DNA of 64,000 nt, taken from contig NZ_JAGDEL010000001.1 of the NCBI RefSeq assembly GCF_017497975.1, forward strand, positions 62,001 to 126,000. Reading direction: 5' to 3'. Shown here one piece after another: positions 1-8,949 of this stretch (position 1 is its first letter; each line of letters starts with the position of its first letter). A model generated the notes under the pieces. The model was not told the DNA's origin. It made no database searches and worked only from the letters and a program-made list of their open reading frames with translations. This stretch comes from Metabacillus bambusae. Its GTDB lineage: Bacteria > Bacillota > Bacilli > Bacillales > Bacillaceae. The position numbers were made by a program, and so were the translations under genes.

Positions 1-117
1 ACCATCTATTATTAATTAATCCTTCCCTTCAATGATTTATTGTCACGAACACTATGCCTTATTAATTATAGAAATAGTACAAAATGATTACAAAGCGCAA
101 ATAAGCTCATTTAACTC

Positions 118-155
118 CGTAAAGTACGTACAGAAAATACTGTACGTACTTTACG
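118..155. promoter_or_regulatory. 16-bp perfect inverted repeat, possible operator
   Basis: CGTAAAGTACGTACAG is followed by a 6-base spacer and its exact reverse complement. No T-run follows, so a terminator is unlikely. The repeat lies about 110 bases before the GbsR-type regulator gene, so autoregulation or control of a divergent gene left of the window is an inference. Confidence 0.55.
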
Positions 156-264
156 TTCTATATACTTACAATTCCTCCATTTTCCTTTTCCTTCATTGCC
201 TTTACAATCAAATCATATAAATGTAGTCTGTATATATACATTAGCTAATAGGATGTGACAGGGT

Positions 265-813
265 TTGCAAAGTAAAGAAGAACTTGAGAAAGCTCGCGAA
301 CGTGTAATTGAAGCAATCTCTCAAAATATGAACTTATATGGTGTAACACCTTCAGTAGGAAGATTGTGGGGGCTACTTTACTTTCAAAATCAGCCTATGA
401 CCTTAGATGAAATGAAAAATGAATTAGGTATGAGTAAAACAAGTATGAGTACTTCTGTTAGGAACCTAATGGATTTACATATGGTGGACAAGGTTTGGAA
501 AAAAGGTAATCGCAAGGATTTATACGTAGCTGAGGAAGATTGGTATCAAACCTTTATTGATTTTTTCACAATAAAATGGAGAAATGGTGTACAAATTAAT
601 GTTTCTGCAATTGAGAAATCGTTACGAGAACTTAATTTACTCCTTGAAAAGCCAGAACTCACCGAAGAGTTTATAAATGAAATAAAAAGTGACATTGAGA
701 AGCTTCATCAATCGTTAGAATACTACGGCTGGTTAAATCGCTTAGTTGATAGCTTTGAGACTCACGAAATTTTTGATTTTATTCCAAAAAAACCGATCGA
801 TCACACGAAATAA
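265..813 (+). CDS. GbsR/OpcR-type transcriptional regulator (MarR-like)
   Basis: 182 aa, close in length and pattern to B. subtilis GbsR and its paralogues that control choline and glycine betaine uptake. Residues 1-30 carry the family signature (KARERVIEAI, NMNLYGVTPSVGRLWG). A winged helix follows around residues 40-95 (MSKTSMSTSVRNL as recognition helix). The C-terminus is a helical dimerisation region. The start is TTG at 265, with the ribosome site TAGGATGTG about 8-10 bases upstream. No opu or gbs genes lie downstream, so the target is probably left of the window. Family assignment is firm; the ligand is inferred. Confidence 0.8.
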   Translation: MQSKEELEKARERVIEAISQNMNLYGVTPSVGRLWGLLYFQNQPMTLDEMKNELGMSKTSMSTSVRNLMDLHMVDKVWKKGNRKDLYVAEEDWYQTFIDFFTIKWRNGVQINVSAIEKSLRELNLLLEKPELTEEFINEIKSDIEKLHQSLEYYGWLNRLVDSFETHEIFDFIPKKPIDHTK

Positions 814-833
814 TGTGGTTGATCGGTTTTTTT
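785..833 (+). terminator. Rho-independent terminator of the GbsR-type gene
   Basis: A stem built on AACCGATC and GATCGGTT ends in TTTTTTT. The left arm overlaps the last codons of the gene. Confidence 0.8.
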
Positions 834-1012
834 CAAATGGGCTTTGTTAACGGAAAATGTTAATTTTTCATATGAAAAAGCACCCGACAGTATCTTCTTT
901 TTGCAGGTATGTTCAAACAACATAAAAGCAACTAAAAAATACAGAAAAACACTGTTCACCACTATAAGAAATCGCTTACAATAAAAGCATCAACGAAAAG
1001 GAGGAAATTTAC

Positions 1013-1069
1013 ATGAAAAACATAACAAAACAAACCGTACAAACATATAAGGGTGGAACACTTTCTTAA
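1013..1069 (+). CDS. 18-codon leader peptide of ABC exporter
   Basis: Reads MKNITKQTVQTYKGGTLS then TAA. It has a near-ideal ribosome site (AAAGGAGG, then AAATTTAC before ATG). A plausible promoter is TTCACC (955-960), 16 bases, TACAAT (977-982). The peptide ends 60 bases before the exporter ATG, and its codons 11-14 form one arm of the alternative RNA structure described next. It resembles regulatory leaders of erm, cat and bmrCD genes in position and size, not in sequence. A small secreted peptide exported by the transporter is an alternative, but there is no processing enzyme nearby. Confidence 0.7.
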   Translation: MKNITKQTVQTYKGGTLS

Positions 1070-1123
1070 ATTGTTAACGGTGTACTCCCTTATATGTGTT
1101 CATTTAAATAACACATAAAGGGG
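1043..1123 (+). promoter_or_regulatory. Translational attenuator with mutually exclusive hairpins
   Basis: Bases 1087-1100 (CCCTTATATGTGTT) can pair in two ways. Downstream they pair with 1110-1122, a 13-bp stem with one bulged A that buries the exporter ribosome site (AAAGGGG, 1117-1123). Upstream, 1087-1097 pairs perfectly over 11 bp with ACATATAAGGG (1043-1053) inside the leader peptide gene, which frees the ribosome site. No T-run follows, so control should be at translation. The structure is seen directly; the mode of switching is inferred. Confidence 0.75.
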
Positions 1124-1129
1124 TAAATC

Positions 1130-2872
1130 ATGCATTTTCCATTTAAAAAATTTTTCTCATATTACAAACCTTATTTAACGTTGTTTCTTTCGATATTGGT
1201 GTGCGCTTTTATCGTTTCTGTTGTGACTTTGGTGTTTCCGTTGCTCGTTCGGTATATTACGAAAGATGTTCTAGCAGGTGACTTGTCCACTGCGCTAAGT
1301 AAAGTGTATTGGATTGGTGGGCTAATGCTTGTTTTAGTCGCAATCCAGAATATCGGGAACTTCTTTGTGGACTACAAAGGTCATGAAGTTGGTGCTCGTA
1401 TGGAAAGTGATATGCGAAGCGAGCTGTTCGAGCACATGCAAAAGCTTTCCTTTAGCTTTTATGATAAGGAAAAGACAGGTCAGCTCATGTCTCGAATAAC
1501 GAACGACCTGCTACTGCTATCCGAGCTGTACCATCACGGTCCAGAAGACTATGTCAAATATCTCGTCCGTTTTATTGGAGCATTCGTCATTTTGTACTTT
1601 ATTAATGCACCATTAACGATCGCCGTATTCTGTTTTTTACCATTCTTAATTGTCTTTGTATTGTATTTTAATAAGCTGTTGAATAAAGCATTAAGAAGAA
1701 ACAAAGAACGAATTGGAGACGTAAACGCACAGGTTGAGGATAGTCTATCAGGAATCCGCGTAGTAAAATCGTTTGCCAACGAGTTTATCGAGATCGAGAA
1801 GTTTAACCGAGAAAATAATCGTTTTCTTGATAGCCGAAAAAAAACGTACAAGGCTGAAGCGTATTTTTTCAATGGTGTTGAAACGTTTATCCAACTTATT
1901 ACCATTACAGTGGTCATCTTTGGTAGTGCTCTTATCGCGGGAAAAACGTTAGATTTAGCAGATTTGATCACTTTTTTACTGTATATCAGCTTTATGATTG
2001 AACCAATTCAACGACTGACTCATATGAGCATGCAGTTTCAAGAAGGAATCACTGGCTTCCAGCGCTTTATGGAAATCATGAATCTAATGCCGGCAATCAA
2101 AAACAACCTGAATGCCATTACCCTAAATGATGTACATGGTGAAATTGAATTCAAGCAAGCTACCTTCCGATACGAAGATCAATTAGACAATGTCTTAGTA
2201 AACCTGTCACTTCGTGTACAACCAGGAGAATACGTTGCATTAGTTGGTCCGTCTGGTGCGGGAAAAACGACATTATGCTCGCTCATCCCTCGCTTTTATG
2301 ATGTGACTGATGGGGAAGTGTTACTAGATGGGATCAACGTCCGTGATATCGACCTACAGTCCTTAAGAAAAACAATTGGTGTTGTACAGCAAGATGTTTA
2401 CCTCTTCACAGGAACGGTGACAGAAAATATCCGCTATGGAAATCCATCAGCGAATGATGAAGAAATTATCGCGGCAGCTAAGCACGCCAATGCCCATGAC
2501 TTTATTATGAACTTGCCAAACGGCTACAACTCCGAGATCGGACAACGAGGTGTCAAACTGTCTGGTGGTCAAAAGCAGCGATTAAGTATCGCTCGCGTAT
2601 TCTTGAAGAATCCACCAGTTCTCATATTTGATGAGGCAACGAGCGCACTAGATAACGAGAGTGAAAGCATCGTCAAGGAATCACTAGAATCGTTAGCAAA
2701 GGGACGTACAACTATCGTTATTGCCCATCGCCTCTCCACTATCCGCAACGCTGAGCGGATTATCGTTTTAACGGAGGACGGTATTGTGGAACAAGGTACA
2801 CACACCGCATTACTTGCACGCGATGGAGCGTATGCACACCTGTATTCTAAGCAGTTTGAATTCCAGGTGTAA
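1130..2872 (+). CDS. ABC exporter, multidrug type, fused membrane and ATPase domains
   Basis: 580 aa half-transporter. Residues 1-310 are a six-helix ABC exporter membrane domain. Residues 335-575 are the ATPase with Walker A (GPSGAGKTT), Q-loop (VQQDVYLF), signature (LSGGQKQR), Walker B (VLIFDEATSALD) and switch His (IAHRLST). It stands alone, so it probably works as a homodimer in the membrane, exporting a drug or lipid-like substrate. The ATG follows AAAGGGG with 6 bases spacing, and that site is part of a hairpin. It resembles B. subtilis YwjA-class exporters. Leader-peptide control argues for a translation-inhibiting drug as inducer, which is an inference. Confidence 0.85.
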   Translation: MHFPFKKFFSYYKPYLTLFLSILVCAFIVSVVTLVFPLLVRYITKDVLAGDLSTALSKVYWIGGLMLVLVAIQNIGNFFVDYKGHEVGARMESDMRSELFEHMQKLSFSFYDKEKTGQLMSRITNDLLLLSELYHHGPEDYVKYLVRFIGAFVILYFINAPLTIAVFCFLPFLIVFVLYFNKLLNKALRRNKERIGDVNAQVEDSLSGIRVVKSFANEFIEIEKFNRENNRFLDSRKKTYKAEAYFFNGVETFIQLITITVVIFGSALIAGKTLDLADLITFLLYISFMIEPIQRLTHMSMQFQEGITGFQRFMEIMNLMPAIKNNLNAITLNDVHGEIEFKQATFRYEDQLDNVLVNLSLRVQPGEYVALVGPSGAGKTTLCSLIPRFYDVTDGEVLLDGINVRDIDLQSLRKTIGVVQQDVYLFTGTVTENIRYGNPSANDEEIIAAAKHANAHDFIMNLPNGYNSEIGQRGVKLSGGQKQRLSIARVFLKNPPVLIFDEATSALDNESESIVKESLESLAKGRTTIVIAHRLSTIRNAERIIVLTEDGIVEQGTHTALLARDGAYAHLYSKQFEFQV

Positions 2873-2885
2873 ACTCTTTAAACAC

Positions 2886-2922
2886 TAATCGGCCCCTTCT
2901 CCTTTAACGAAGAAGGCCGATT
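2886..2922 (+). terminator. Probable terminator after ABC exporter
   Basis: The arms TAATCGGCC and GGCCGATTA also contain CTTC/GAAG inner pairs. The trailing sequence is only moderately T-rich. Confidence 0.55.
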
Positions 2923-3017
2923 AACTTTAATAAGCTTTGTTGAATTTTTTTATTTAACTTTTTCAAAAACTTACTTAAATTTACCTGCAACTATTGTGGG
3001 CTATAATGGAGCAACGA

Positions 3018-3141
3018 AAGAGGATGACTCAAAACCAAAGGGTCAGACCCCTCCAACACAATATATAGCACCTTATACGTTAAAGGCTACTATATATTAG
3101 TAATGTTGGGAGGTGTCAGACCCTTTTAAGTCAGCCTCTTT
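3018..3141. repeat. 123-bp near-perfect palindrome with GGGTCAGACCC core
   Basis: The left arm runs from AAGAGG through AAAGGGTCAGACCCCTCC. The right arm mirrors it with GGAGGTGTCAGACCCTTTT and ends CCTCTTTTTT. Pairing continues inward almost to the centre. Hairpins with this core are familiar intergenic repeats in Bacillus genomes. The T-run lets it act as an extra terminator. Only one copy is in the window. Confidence 0.65.
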
Positions 3142-3198
3142 TTTGTACCTCTTACCATAGATAGAGTTTGATTTTGGCAAGCATTCAGTAGTATCTTA

Positions 3199-3579
3199 TC
3201 AACTTTTTTCCATGACTGCGAAGTAATTGCCTTCACTGTCTGAAAAGTTAAATACTCTTCCAGAAGGCATATTTACAATTTCACCGATTGTGATATTTTT
3301 ATTAGAAAAGTCCTTATATAGTTCTTCAAGGGTTTCTGTGAAAAACATTAAAGAAGGTGTACCAAGATTTAATCCAGGTGACATTTTAGCAACTAATTCC
3401 TTACTATGTAGAATGATACTTGTCTCTGTATCCTTCGATGGCGAAATTTCAATCCATCTCATTCCCAGACCATTATTATCTTCACTTATTACACTAAACC
3501 CTACTTTCTCAACCCAAAATTTCACTGCCTCATCTTGGTTATTTACATAAAGCATGATTTGACCTACTTTGTTAATCAA
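3199..3579 (-). CDS. VOC (glyoxalase/bleomycin-resistance) family protein
   Basis: About 126 aa, a single VOC unit of two beta-alpha-beta-beta-beta modules. It opens with VGQIMLYVNNQDEAVKFW and closes with FSDSEGNYFAVME. The family includes metal-dependent lyases and drug-binding proteins; no specific substrate can be named. An upstream in-frame GTG at 3588 overlaps the ribosome site, so TTG at 3579 is the better start (AGGAG with about 8 bases spacing). It stands alone between a palindromic repeat and a mobile element, with no operon partner. Confidence 0.7.
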   Translation of the reverse strand: MINKVGQIMLYVNNQDEAVKFWVEKVGFSVISEDNNGLGMRWIEISPSKDTETSIILHSKELVAKMSPGLNLGTPSLMFFTETLEELYKDFSNKNITIGEIVNMPSGRVFNFSDSEGNYFAVMEKS

Positions 3580-3625
3580 AAATATCACTCCTATCTTAAA
3601 TAAAGTAATGGGTGTTTTAGTTAAT

Positions 3626-3846
3626 GGCTTTTTTCTAATAGATTGTTGCTTTTAAAATAAAAACTAATTCAGGTTGATTGGAGCGGAAGTTTGAGACTCC
3701 TGCGGGAGCAGCGGGACAGGTGAGACTCATTCAGGCGTTTACGCCAAGGAGGCTCACCACCCGCCCCGCGGAAAGCGAGCAACTGGAGCGGAAATCAACC
3801 ACACTCCATTACTTGGTAAATAGCAACAAAGTTGGCGAAAACAGCC
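3626..3846 (+). mobile_element. MITE-like element, copy A (full length, 221 bp)
   Basis: Begins GGCTTTTTTC and ends GCGAAAACAGCC, with subterminal TTGTTGCT and AGCAACAA. The interior is GC-rich and palindromic. It is flanked by the perfect 8-bp duplication TAGTTAAT (3618-3625 and 3847-3854). The 10-bp direct repeat TGGAGCGGAA occurs at 3679 and 3784. It encodes no transposase. Confidence 0.9.
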
Positions 3847-3946
3847 TAGTTAATAAATCCCTGTAAAAATTTTACCATAAAAAGTAATTTTTACCCAGGT
3901 TATTTAAAGTAACACTCATTGAGAAAAGAGCTTTTTCATTTGATCA

Positions 3947-4471
3947 TTACTTTTTCAATATACCTAAATATTCTTTCCAAGGCCCAACGTCTTCTCTGTA
4001 TCTCTCGGCCATGACCCGAACGATTTGAGCAATGTGGGTTAAATCATGAACCACCCACGTAGAAAGCAATTCACTTACCTTAACTAAACCAAATTCAGGG
4101 TGTGAACCTGCTAATTCAAGTTGCAATTCAGCTTCAATAAGAACCTTTAGTTTAGTTATATTTAGTGCTCTAATCGTTTTAAATTCAAGCAACTTTTGTT
4201 CAATCGAACTTTCAGACCTTTGATTTAAGTGAGAATTACGATCAAATGGTGGAAATGGTTTACTTTCACCCTCCTGAAGAATAATTTCTAGTCTCGGTAT
4301 CCAATTATTTTTCTCTGCATCAATAAGGTGCTCAATCACTTCAGAGACATTCCAGGTTCCTTCACCTTCATTGCATTGCAACCAACCATCAGTTAAACCA
4401 GATAAAAAACACTCTAATGTTTGTGGTGTACGTTCAAGAAGCTCAATAGCTTCTTTCATATTAAAATTCAT
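3947..4471 (-). CDS. DinB-family putative metal-dependent protein
   Basis: 174 aa four-helix-bundle protein. The three metal-ligand histidines of the family are visible: His48 (IEHLIDAEK) and His142/His146 (HDLTHIAQ). DinB-fold proteins include thiol transferases that use bacillithiol and many members of unknown role. The ATG at 4471 has GGAG 7 bases upstream. It is a single gene, not clearly linked to its neighbours. Family call is firm; the reaction is unknown. Confidence 0.75.
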   Translation of the reverse strand: MNFNMKEAIELLERTPQTLECFLSGLTDGWLQCNEGEGTWNVSEVIEHLIDAEKNNWIPRLEIILQEGESKPFPPFDRNSHLNQRSESSIEQKLLEFKTIRALNITKLKVLIEAELQLELAGSHPEFGLVKVSELLSTWVVHDLTHIAQIVRVMAERYREDVGPWKEYLGILKK

Positions 4472-4753
4472 AAAACTGCTCCTTTATTGATTAACCCCTA
4501 GATACTCTTATTATCTCCTTCAATAACATATAGCTGCTTATGTTTGTTTAAAAGCTGCTGTTGTAAATAAAAACCTCACTAATTTAAGCTATCTATGTAG
4601 GATCATCTGGATTAGTATTAAATTCTCTTTTAATCCGAAAAAACCTCTTTAAAAATGTTTTTTTGATGAATCTAAACTGACCTGTTCGTTAATAAGAAAA
4701 AGACGATGCCTTCTTTCAGCACCGCCACTCCTTAGTTCAGAAATTAATTTATT

Positions 4754-4867
4754 GCCACTTTTCTAAGAGATTGTTGCTTTTTAACGATAACTATTTAAGG
4801 TTGATTGGAGCGGAATCAACCACACCGCACTACTTGGTAAATAGCAACAAAGTTTGCGAAAAAAAAC
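4754..4867 (+). mobile_element. MITE-like element, copy B (short form, 114 bp)
   Basis: Same ends as copy A but lacks the central 105 bp. It is flanked by the perfect 8-bp duplication AATTTATT (4746-4753 and 4868-4875). The junction GATTGGAGCGGAATCAACC is what recombination between the two TGGAGCGGAA repeats of a full copy would leave, with one A lost. Confidence 0.85.
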
Positions 4868-4901
4868 AATTTATTAGATTATGTAATGTTATTTTAGTTG
4901 G

Positions 4902-5459
4902 TCAATTATTAAAAGTAATGATTTCACTATCTGTTAAAGTATACTCATGAGAACTAATTAATGAAGCTTTAAGTGATTCAGTTAGTCTGTCTTCATCATA
5001 TGCACAAACTGAAATAACCTTCATCGATTGTACCGCCTTATTAGCTACTTGTTCAAATTGTTCTATTTTACATGTTATTTCCTGTAGATCTCCCCATTCT
5101 ACATGAGCCCAAGTTCGAATGGAAGCGTTTTTTTCTATGTAAGTCTCTAACATATTTGAAAAATAAGAAACAATAGTAGGTGGATGAAAATCTCCATGTG
5201 AACAGTAAAAATCAAAGTTATTAACATGCTTAATTTTGTCCAGTTGTACCTTAGTTAATAAAGGTTCTACTTTCTTATATAGTAATGGAAATATCCTTTC
5301 GTTTTCGATAACAAAAACATAATCCCCTTGCTCGATTCCAGAGCAGATGTAGGAAACTGCATTTTCTATATAGCGTTCTAAATCGTTAAAACAGTAAAAT
5401 ATATGATAGCATGTTGATTGCTGTAAATCCCTCATTAGTTGCTTAACTTTTTTATCCAA
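4902..5459 (-). CDS. MEDS-domain-like sensory protein
   Basis: 185 aa soluble protein that fits the MEDS domain (first defined around DcmR sensory proteins) over nearly its whole length: HIFYCFNDLERYIENAVSYI near the start, a GDYVFVIENE strand, and an ICAYDE-like C-terminal strand (VISVCAYDEDR). In bacilli such proteins often sit near regulators of stress or sporulation signalling, but no partner kinase or sigma factor is adjacent. The role is unknown; the family call is by pattern only. Confidence 0.55.
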   Translation of the reverse strand: MDKKVKQLMRDLQQSTCYHIFYCFNDLERYIENAVSYICSGIEQGDYVFVIENERIFPLLYKKVEPLLTKVQLDKIKHVNNFDFYCSHGDFHPPTIVSYFSNMLETYIEKNASIRTWAHVEWGDLQEITCKIEQFEQVANKAVQSMKVISVCAYDEDRLTESLKASLISSHEYTLTDSEIITFNN

Positions 5460-5677
5460 AGCTTACTCCTTACCATCTAATAGCTTTTGTCTATAGTCCA
5501 GAATTTAAATTTTACATGTCTTATTTAAATTGTAGCATAACCTATTCATTCTAAGCTGCATTGTAAGTAGAATAAGAATAAAGAGCTACCGAAGCAACCC
5601 ATTTATTGAATAAATGATAGGACTTTTCGCCTTAAATGGACTCTAAACAATCTTCCCTAAGCCTAATATAGATGTTG

Positions 5678-5767
5678 TTATTGCCAAGCTCGTTCATTGG
5701 CAACAACGCTAGCATCAAATTCAGTGGCATATGCAGTATCTGTAACTATAAATTTTTGCTTTGTCAT
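5678..5767 (-). CDS. 29-aa small protein of unknown function
   Basis: Starts MTKQKFIVTDTAYA and ends VVANERAWQ. The ribosome site AGGAGGG with 6 bases to ATG is among the strongest in the window, which is why it is called. It is soluble and slightly polar, with no cysteine or membrane segment. A hairpin with a 3-base bulge (GTTGTT-ATT-GCCAA against TTGGCAACAAC, about 5675-5708) overlaps its 3' end. I do not recognise the protein. Confidence 0.5.
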   Translation of the reverse strand: MTKQKFIVTDTAYATEFDASVVANERAWQ

Positions 5768-5933
5768 GTGAATCCCTCCTATTATCAATATTTCTTAACA
5801 GAGTCTTCCGAAAAAAGTAAACCCTTACACTCTTAATCCGACAAAAAAAGGTTTTCTTAGACAATTAAAATACTATTCAAATGTGGAAAAAAGGATTATG
5901 ATAGATCTATTACACGGCAAAGGGGTGACATCA

Positions 5934-6278
5934 TTGAAACTTCGCTTGCTGATTAAATCGATTATGATGCTTTTGTTAGTGTTTGTAGGGTTTCATATTG
6001 TTTCAATGTCTCACTTAAATCACCCTATTAATCAAGCAAAAGTGTTAGCCGTTGAAACGGAAGCATCCTTAGCTACAATTAATCTCCAAGAGGATGATCA
6101 AAAGCATTTTAATCACCTAGACAGCATTCAAGTAAAGGATCCTTTAATCTTACTTATAGTGATCATAACACTATTGATCTTTTCAACTATAAGATTTAAT
6201 CAGAAAATAAGACATTTCCTTTACTCAGTTTATTATCAATCATCATACTTTTCTAGAAATCATTTATTTACTACCTAA
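5934..6278 (+). CDS. Small membrane protein, two predicted segments
   Basis: About 114 aa from TTG at 5934, chosen because AAAGGGGTGA lies 5 bases upstream; an in-frame GTG at 5883 has no ribosome site. There are two hydrophobic segments, near residues 8-25 (MMLLLVFVGFHIV) and 70-85 (PLILLIVIITLLIF). The loop between them is about 45 residues and polar, and the C-terminus is basic. I do not recognise a family. It is followed after 25 bases by another tiny membrane protein gene, probably in one transcript. Confidence 0.5.
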   Translation: MKLRLLIKSIMMLLLVFVGFHIVSMSHLNHPINQAKVLAVETEASLATINLQEDDQKHFNHLDSIQVKDPLILLIVIITLLIFSTIRFNQKIRHFLYSVYYQSSYFSRNHLFTT

Positions 6279-6303
6279 TAATATTAAATAGGAGGTTTTA
6301 TAA

Positions 6304-6423
6304 ATGATGTTTTGGTTAAGAATGATTCCAGTTGTTGCTTTTTCAATTACTGCACTTAGTCTATTCACGTATCAAGGGATAGAAATCATACACGCATTCT
6401 CAGATTATTTTCAAAAAAAGTAA
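6304..6423 (+). CDS. 39-aa single-span membrane peptide
   Basis: Starts MMFWLRMIPVVAFSITALSL and ends in a polar tail with two lysines. AGGAGG lies 8 bases before the ATG. One hydrophobic segment covers residues 8-22. Probably co-transcribed with the gene 25 bases upstream. Function unknown. Confidence 0.5.
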   Translation: MMFWLRMIPVVAFSITALSLFTYQGIEIIHAFSDYFQKK

Positions 6424-6470
6424 AGATTTCTTTATTAGTTTTGAAAAATGATCATGTGAAATAAAGATTA

Positions 6471-6501
6471 GGGCTGATCCAATGATGGATCAGCCCTATT
6501 T
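6471..6501. terminator. Bidirectional terminator between small membrane genes and parC
   Basis: The perfect 10-bp stem GGGCTGATCC / GGATCAGCCC has a 6-base loop and is followed by TATTTTT. On the other strand it closes the parE-parC transcript. Confidence 0.9.
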
Positions 6502-8946
6502 TTATGAATGATTATCTTTTTCGTCAGCAAGTGTTAACCACACTTTTGTGACAGAACCAGCATCTTGTTCATCAATAACGAAGGAACCGTTACTATATCG
6601 GTCATTAGGTCTTAATGATGCAAGATTGATACATTCAATTACACCTTTTTCTGTCTCGAGATAAAACTCGCCCTTGTCTTGAGCAATTTCTGCTCCAACA
6701 ACTCTATGTGGATTATTTTTTAATTCTCTAAGCATAACTAAACCACGTTTAGCACGTGATGATTTTTCAAAGTCAGAAACATTCATCTTCTTTACTGCAC
6801 CTCTTTGAGTGGCAATAACTAAAAATGCTTTTTTATCACGTTCGATTACTTTTCCGCTAACGACAAAATCATCTGGTTTTAGATTAATCCCTTTTACACC
6901 AGCAGCTCTTGGACCAACAATGCTTACTTCTTCTTCCTCAAACCACAAACCATACCCTAACTGTGTCACTAAGAATAAATCATTTTGTCCTGAAGTTAAA
7001 TGGACATCAATTAGTGTATCATCACCTTTTAGATTTAAAGCAACCAGTGGTTTTGAATACCTCTGTGCTTTATATTGACTTAACTCAGTCTTTTTCACCA
7101 TGCCTGATTTCGTAATAAAGGTTAAGAAATAATTCTCAGCAAAATCCTTGACAGGTATTGCCTTTAGTATGACTTCATCTCTGTCAATCGGTATAATGTT
7201 TGCGATATGCTGACCAAGGTCTTTCCATCGTATATCAGGTAATTCATGCACTGGGCAATATAAGTAATTCCCTTTATTTGTAAAGAGTAAGACGACTTCG
7301 GTTGTATTTATTTCGATTTGAGAAAGCAATCTATCACTATCCTTCATCCCGAAATCCTGTCCGTTAGATGCGGCATATGACCTGAGACTCGTACGTTTCA
7401 CATAGCCGTCCTTTGTGACCGTTACAATAACATCCTCAGATGCGATCATAACTTCAAGATTGATTTTTATTTCTTCAATCTCAGCCTCAATGACAGAACG
7501 ACGATCATCCGCATAGGTCTTTTTCACCTTTTTCAAATCATTTTTAATCACTTTTAGTAAAACATTTTCATCATTAAGAATGCTTGAAAGTTCCTCGATT
7601 TTCTTTGCAAGTTCTTCTGCTTCATTTGTTAATGCGGTAATATCTGTATTTGTTAAACGATAAAGTTGTAAGGATACAATTGCTTCAGCCTGTGGCTCAG
7701 TAAATTCGAATTTTTGAATTAAGTTATCCTTAGCATCACGCTTGTCTTTTGAAGCACGAATAGTTGCGATCACTTCATCTAAAATCGATAATGCCTTTAT
7801 TAATCCTTCAACAATATGCTCCCGCTCACGTGCTTTACGAAGTTCATATTTTGAACGATTTGATACAACTTCCTTTTGATGACCAATATACGCATCAAGA
7901 ATGGAAGGCAAGCTCATTAACATTGGTCTACGGTTATGGATTGCAACCATATTAAAATTGTACGTAATTTGCAGGTCACTATTTTTGTATAAATAATTTA
8001 ATACACCTTCAGCATTTGCTTCCTTTTTCAGCTCAATAACGATTCGTAAACCAGTTCGATCTGTGTCATCACGTACTTCAGCGATTCCCTCAACCTTACG
8101 TTCAATGCGGAATTCATCCATACGTTTCACAAGATTTGCTTTGTTCACTTCAAAAGGAATTTCCGTAATGACAATTTGTTGTTTTCCACCACGAATTTCT
8201 TCTATACTTGCTTTCCCGCGTATAATTATTTTACCTTTACCTGTTTCATACGCCTTTTTTATTCCCTCAAGTCCTTGAATAATTCCACCTGTTGGGAAAT
8301 CTGGGCCTTTTATTACTGTCATTAATTCATCAACAGTACAGCTTGGTTTATCCATTCGCTTAATAACTGCATCGATGACCTCACCTAAATGATGTGGAGG
8401 AATATCTGTTGCATAACCTGCAGAAATTCCTGTTGACCCGTTCACTAATAGATTAGGGAACATTGCAGGTAAAACCAATGGTTCCTTACTAGTGTCATCA
8501 AAGTTCGGTACAAATTCCACCGTTTCTTTTTCAATATCACGAAGTAGCTCCGTGGCAATTGCGGATAATCTTGCTTCCGTATAACGCATTGCGGCTGGTG
8601 GATCACCGTCAATACTACCGTTATTTCCATGCATCTGAATAAGAAGATTACGGACCTTCCAATCCTGACTCATACGAACCATTGCTTCGTATACAGATGA
8701 ATCACCGTGAGGGTGGTAATTACCTATAACATTCCCTACTGTTTTTGCTGACTTACGATAATTCTTATCATTTGTATTTCCATCGACGTGCATGGCATAT
8801 AAAATTCGTCGTTGTACAGGCTTTAAGCCGTCACGTGCATCTGGAAGTGCACGATCTTGAATAATGTACTTACTATAACGTCCAAAACGGTCACCTAGTA
8901 CATCCTCAAGAGGTAAATCACGAAATATTTCTACTGAATCTGCCAA
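6502..8946 (-). CDS. parC: DNA topoisomerase IV subunit A
   Basis: 814 aa, typical length for Gram-positive ParC/GrlA. The breakage-reunion domain spans residues 1-490 with catalytic Tyr122 ([11 protein letters not shown]). The quinolone-determining region [13 protein letters not shown] holds Ser83 and Glu87, the usual drug-sensitive residues. The C-terminal half carries the beta-pinwheel repeats that bind DNA. With ParE it decatenates daughter chromosomes. It starts 3 bases after the parE stop, so the two are co-transcribed. Confidence 0.97.
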   Translation of the reverse strand: MADSVEIFRDLPLEDVLGDRFGRYSKYIIQDRALPDARDGLKPVQRRILYAMHVDGNTNDKNYRKSAKTVGNVIGNYHPHGDSSVYEAMVRMSQDWKVRNLLIQMHGNNGSIDGDPPAAMRYTEARLSAIATELLRDIEKETVEFVPNFDDTSKEPLVLPAMFPNLLVNGSTGISAGYATDIPPHHLGEVIDAVIKRMDKPSCTVDELMTVIKGPDFPTGGIIQGLEGIKKAYETGKGKIIIRGKASIEEIRGGKQQIVITEIPFEVNKANLVKRMDEFRIERKVEGIAEVRDDTDRTGLRIVIELKKEANAEGVLNYLYKNSDLQITYNFNMVAIHNRRPMLMSLPSILDAYIGHQKEVVSNRSKYELRKAREREHIVEGLIKALSILDEVIATIRASKDKRDAKDNLIQKFEFTEPQAEAIVSLQLYRLTNTDITALTNEAEELAKKIEELSSILNDENVLLKVIKNDLKKVKKTYADDRRSVIEAEIEEIKINLEVMIASEDVIVTVTKDGYVKRTSLRSYAASNGQDFGMKDSDRLLSQIEINTTEVVLLFTNKGNYLYCPVHELPDIRWKDLGQHIANIIPIDRDEVILKAIPVKDFAENYFLTFITKSGMVKKTELSQYKAQRYSKPLVALNLKGDDTLIDVHLTSGQNDLFLVTQLGYGLWFEEEEVSIVGPRAAGVKGINLKPDDFVVSGKVIERDKKAFLVIATQRGAVKKMNVSDFEKSSRAKRGLVMLRELKNNPHRVVGAEIAQDKGEFYLETEKGVIECINLASLRPNDRYSNGSFVIDEQDAGSVTKVWLTLADEKDNHS

Positions 8947-8949
8947 GAC

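Noticed and set aside
32-220. 62-codon open frame at the left edge
   Set aside because: It runs through the perfect 16-bp inverted repeat, has no ribosome site and reads as low-complexity Tyr/Leu-rich sequence.
1549-1971. Long minus-strand frame inside the ABC exporter
   Set aside because: It is a shadow of the exporter coding sequence; the + strand frame has all ABC motifs.
3678-3866. Open frames inside the palindromic elements (also 14171-14359, 15159-15356, 49885-50148)
   Set aside because: They are by-products of the GC-rich repeat core, differ between copies and have no ribosome sites.
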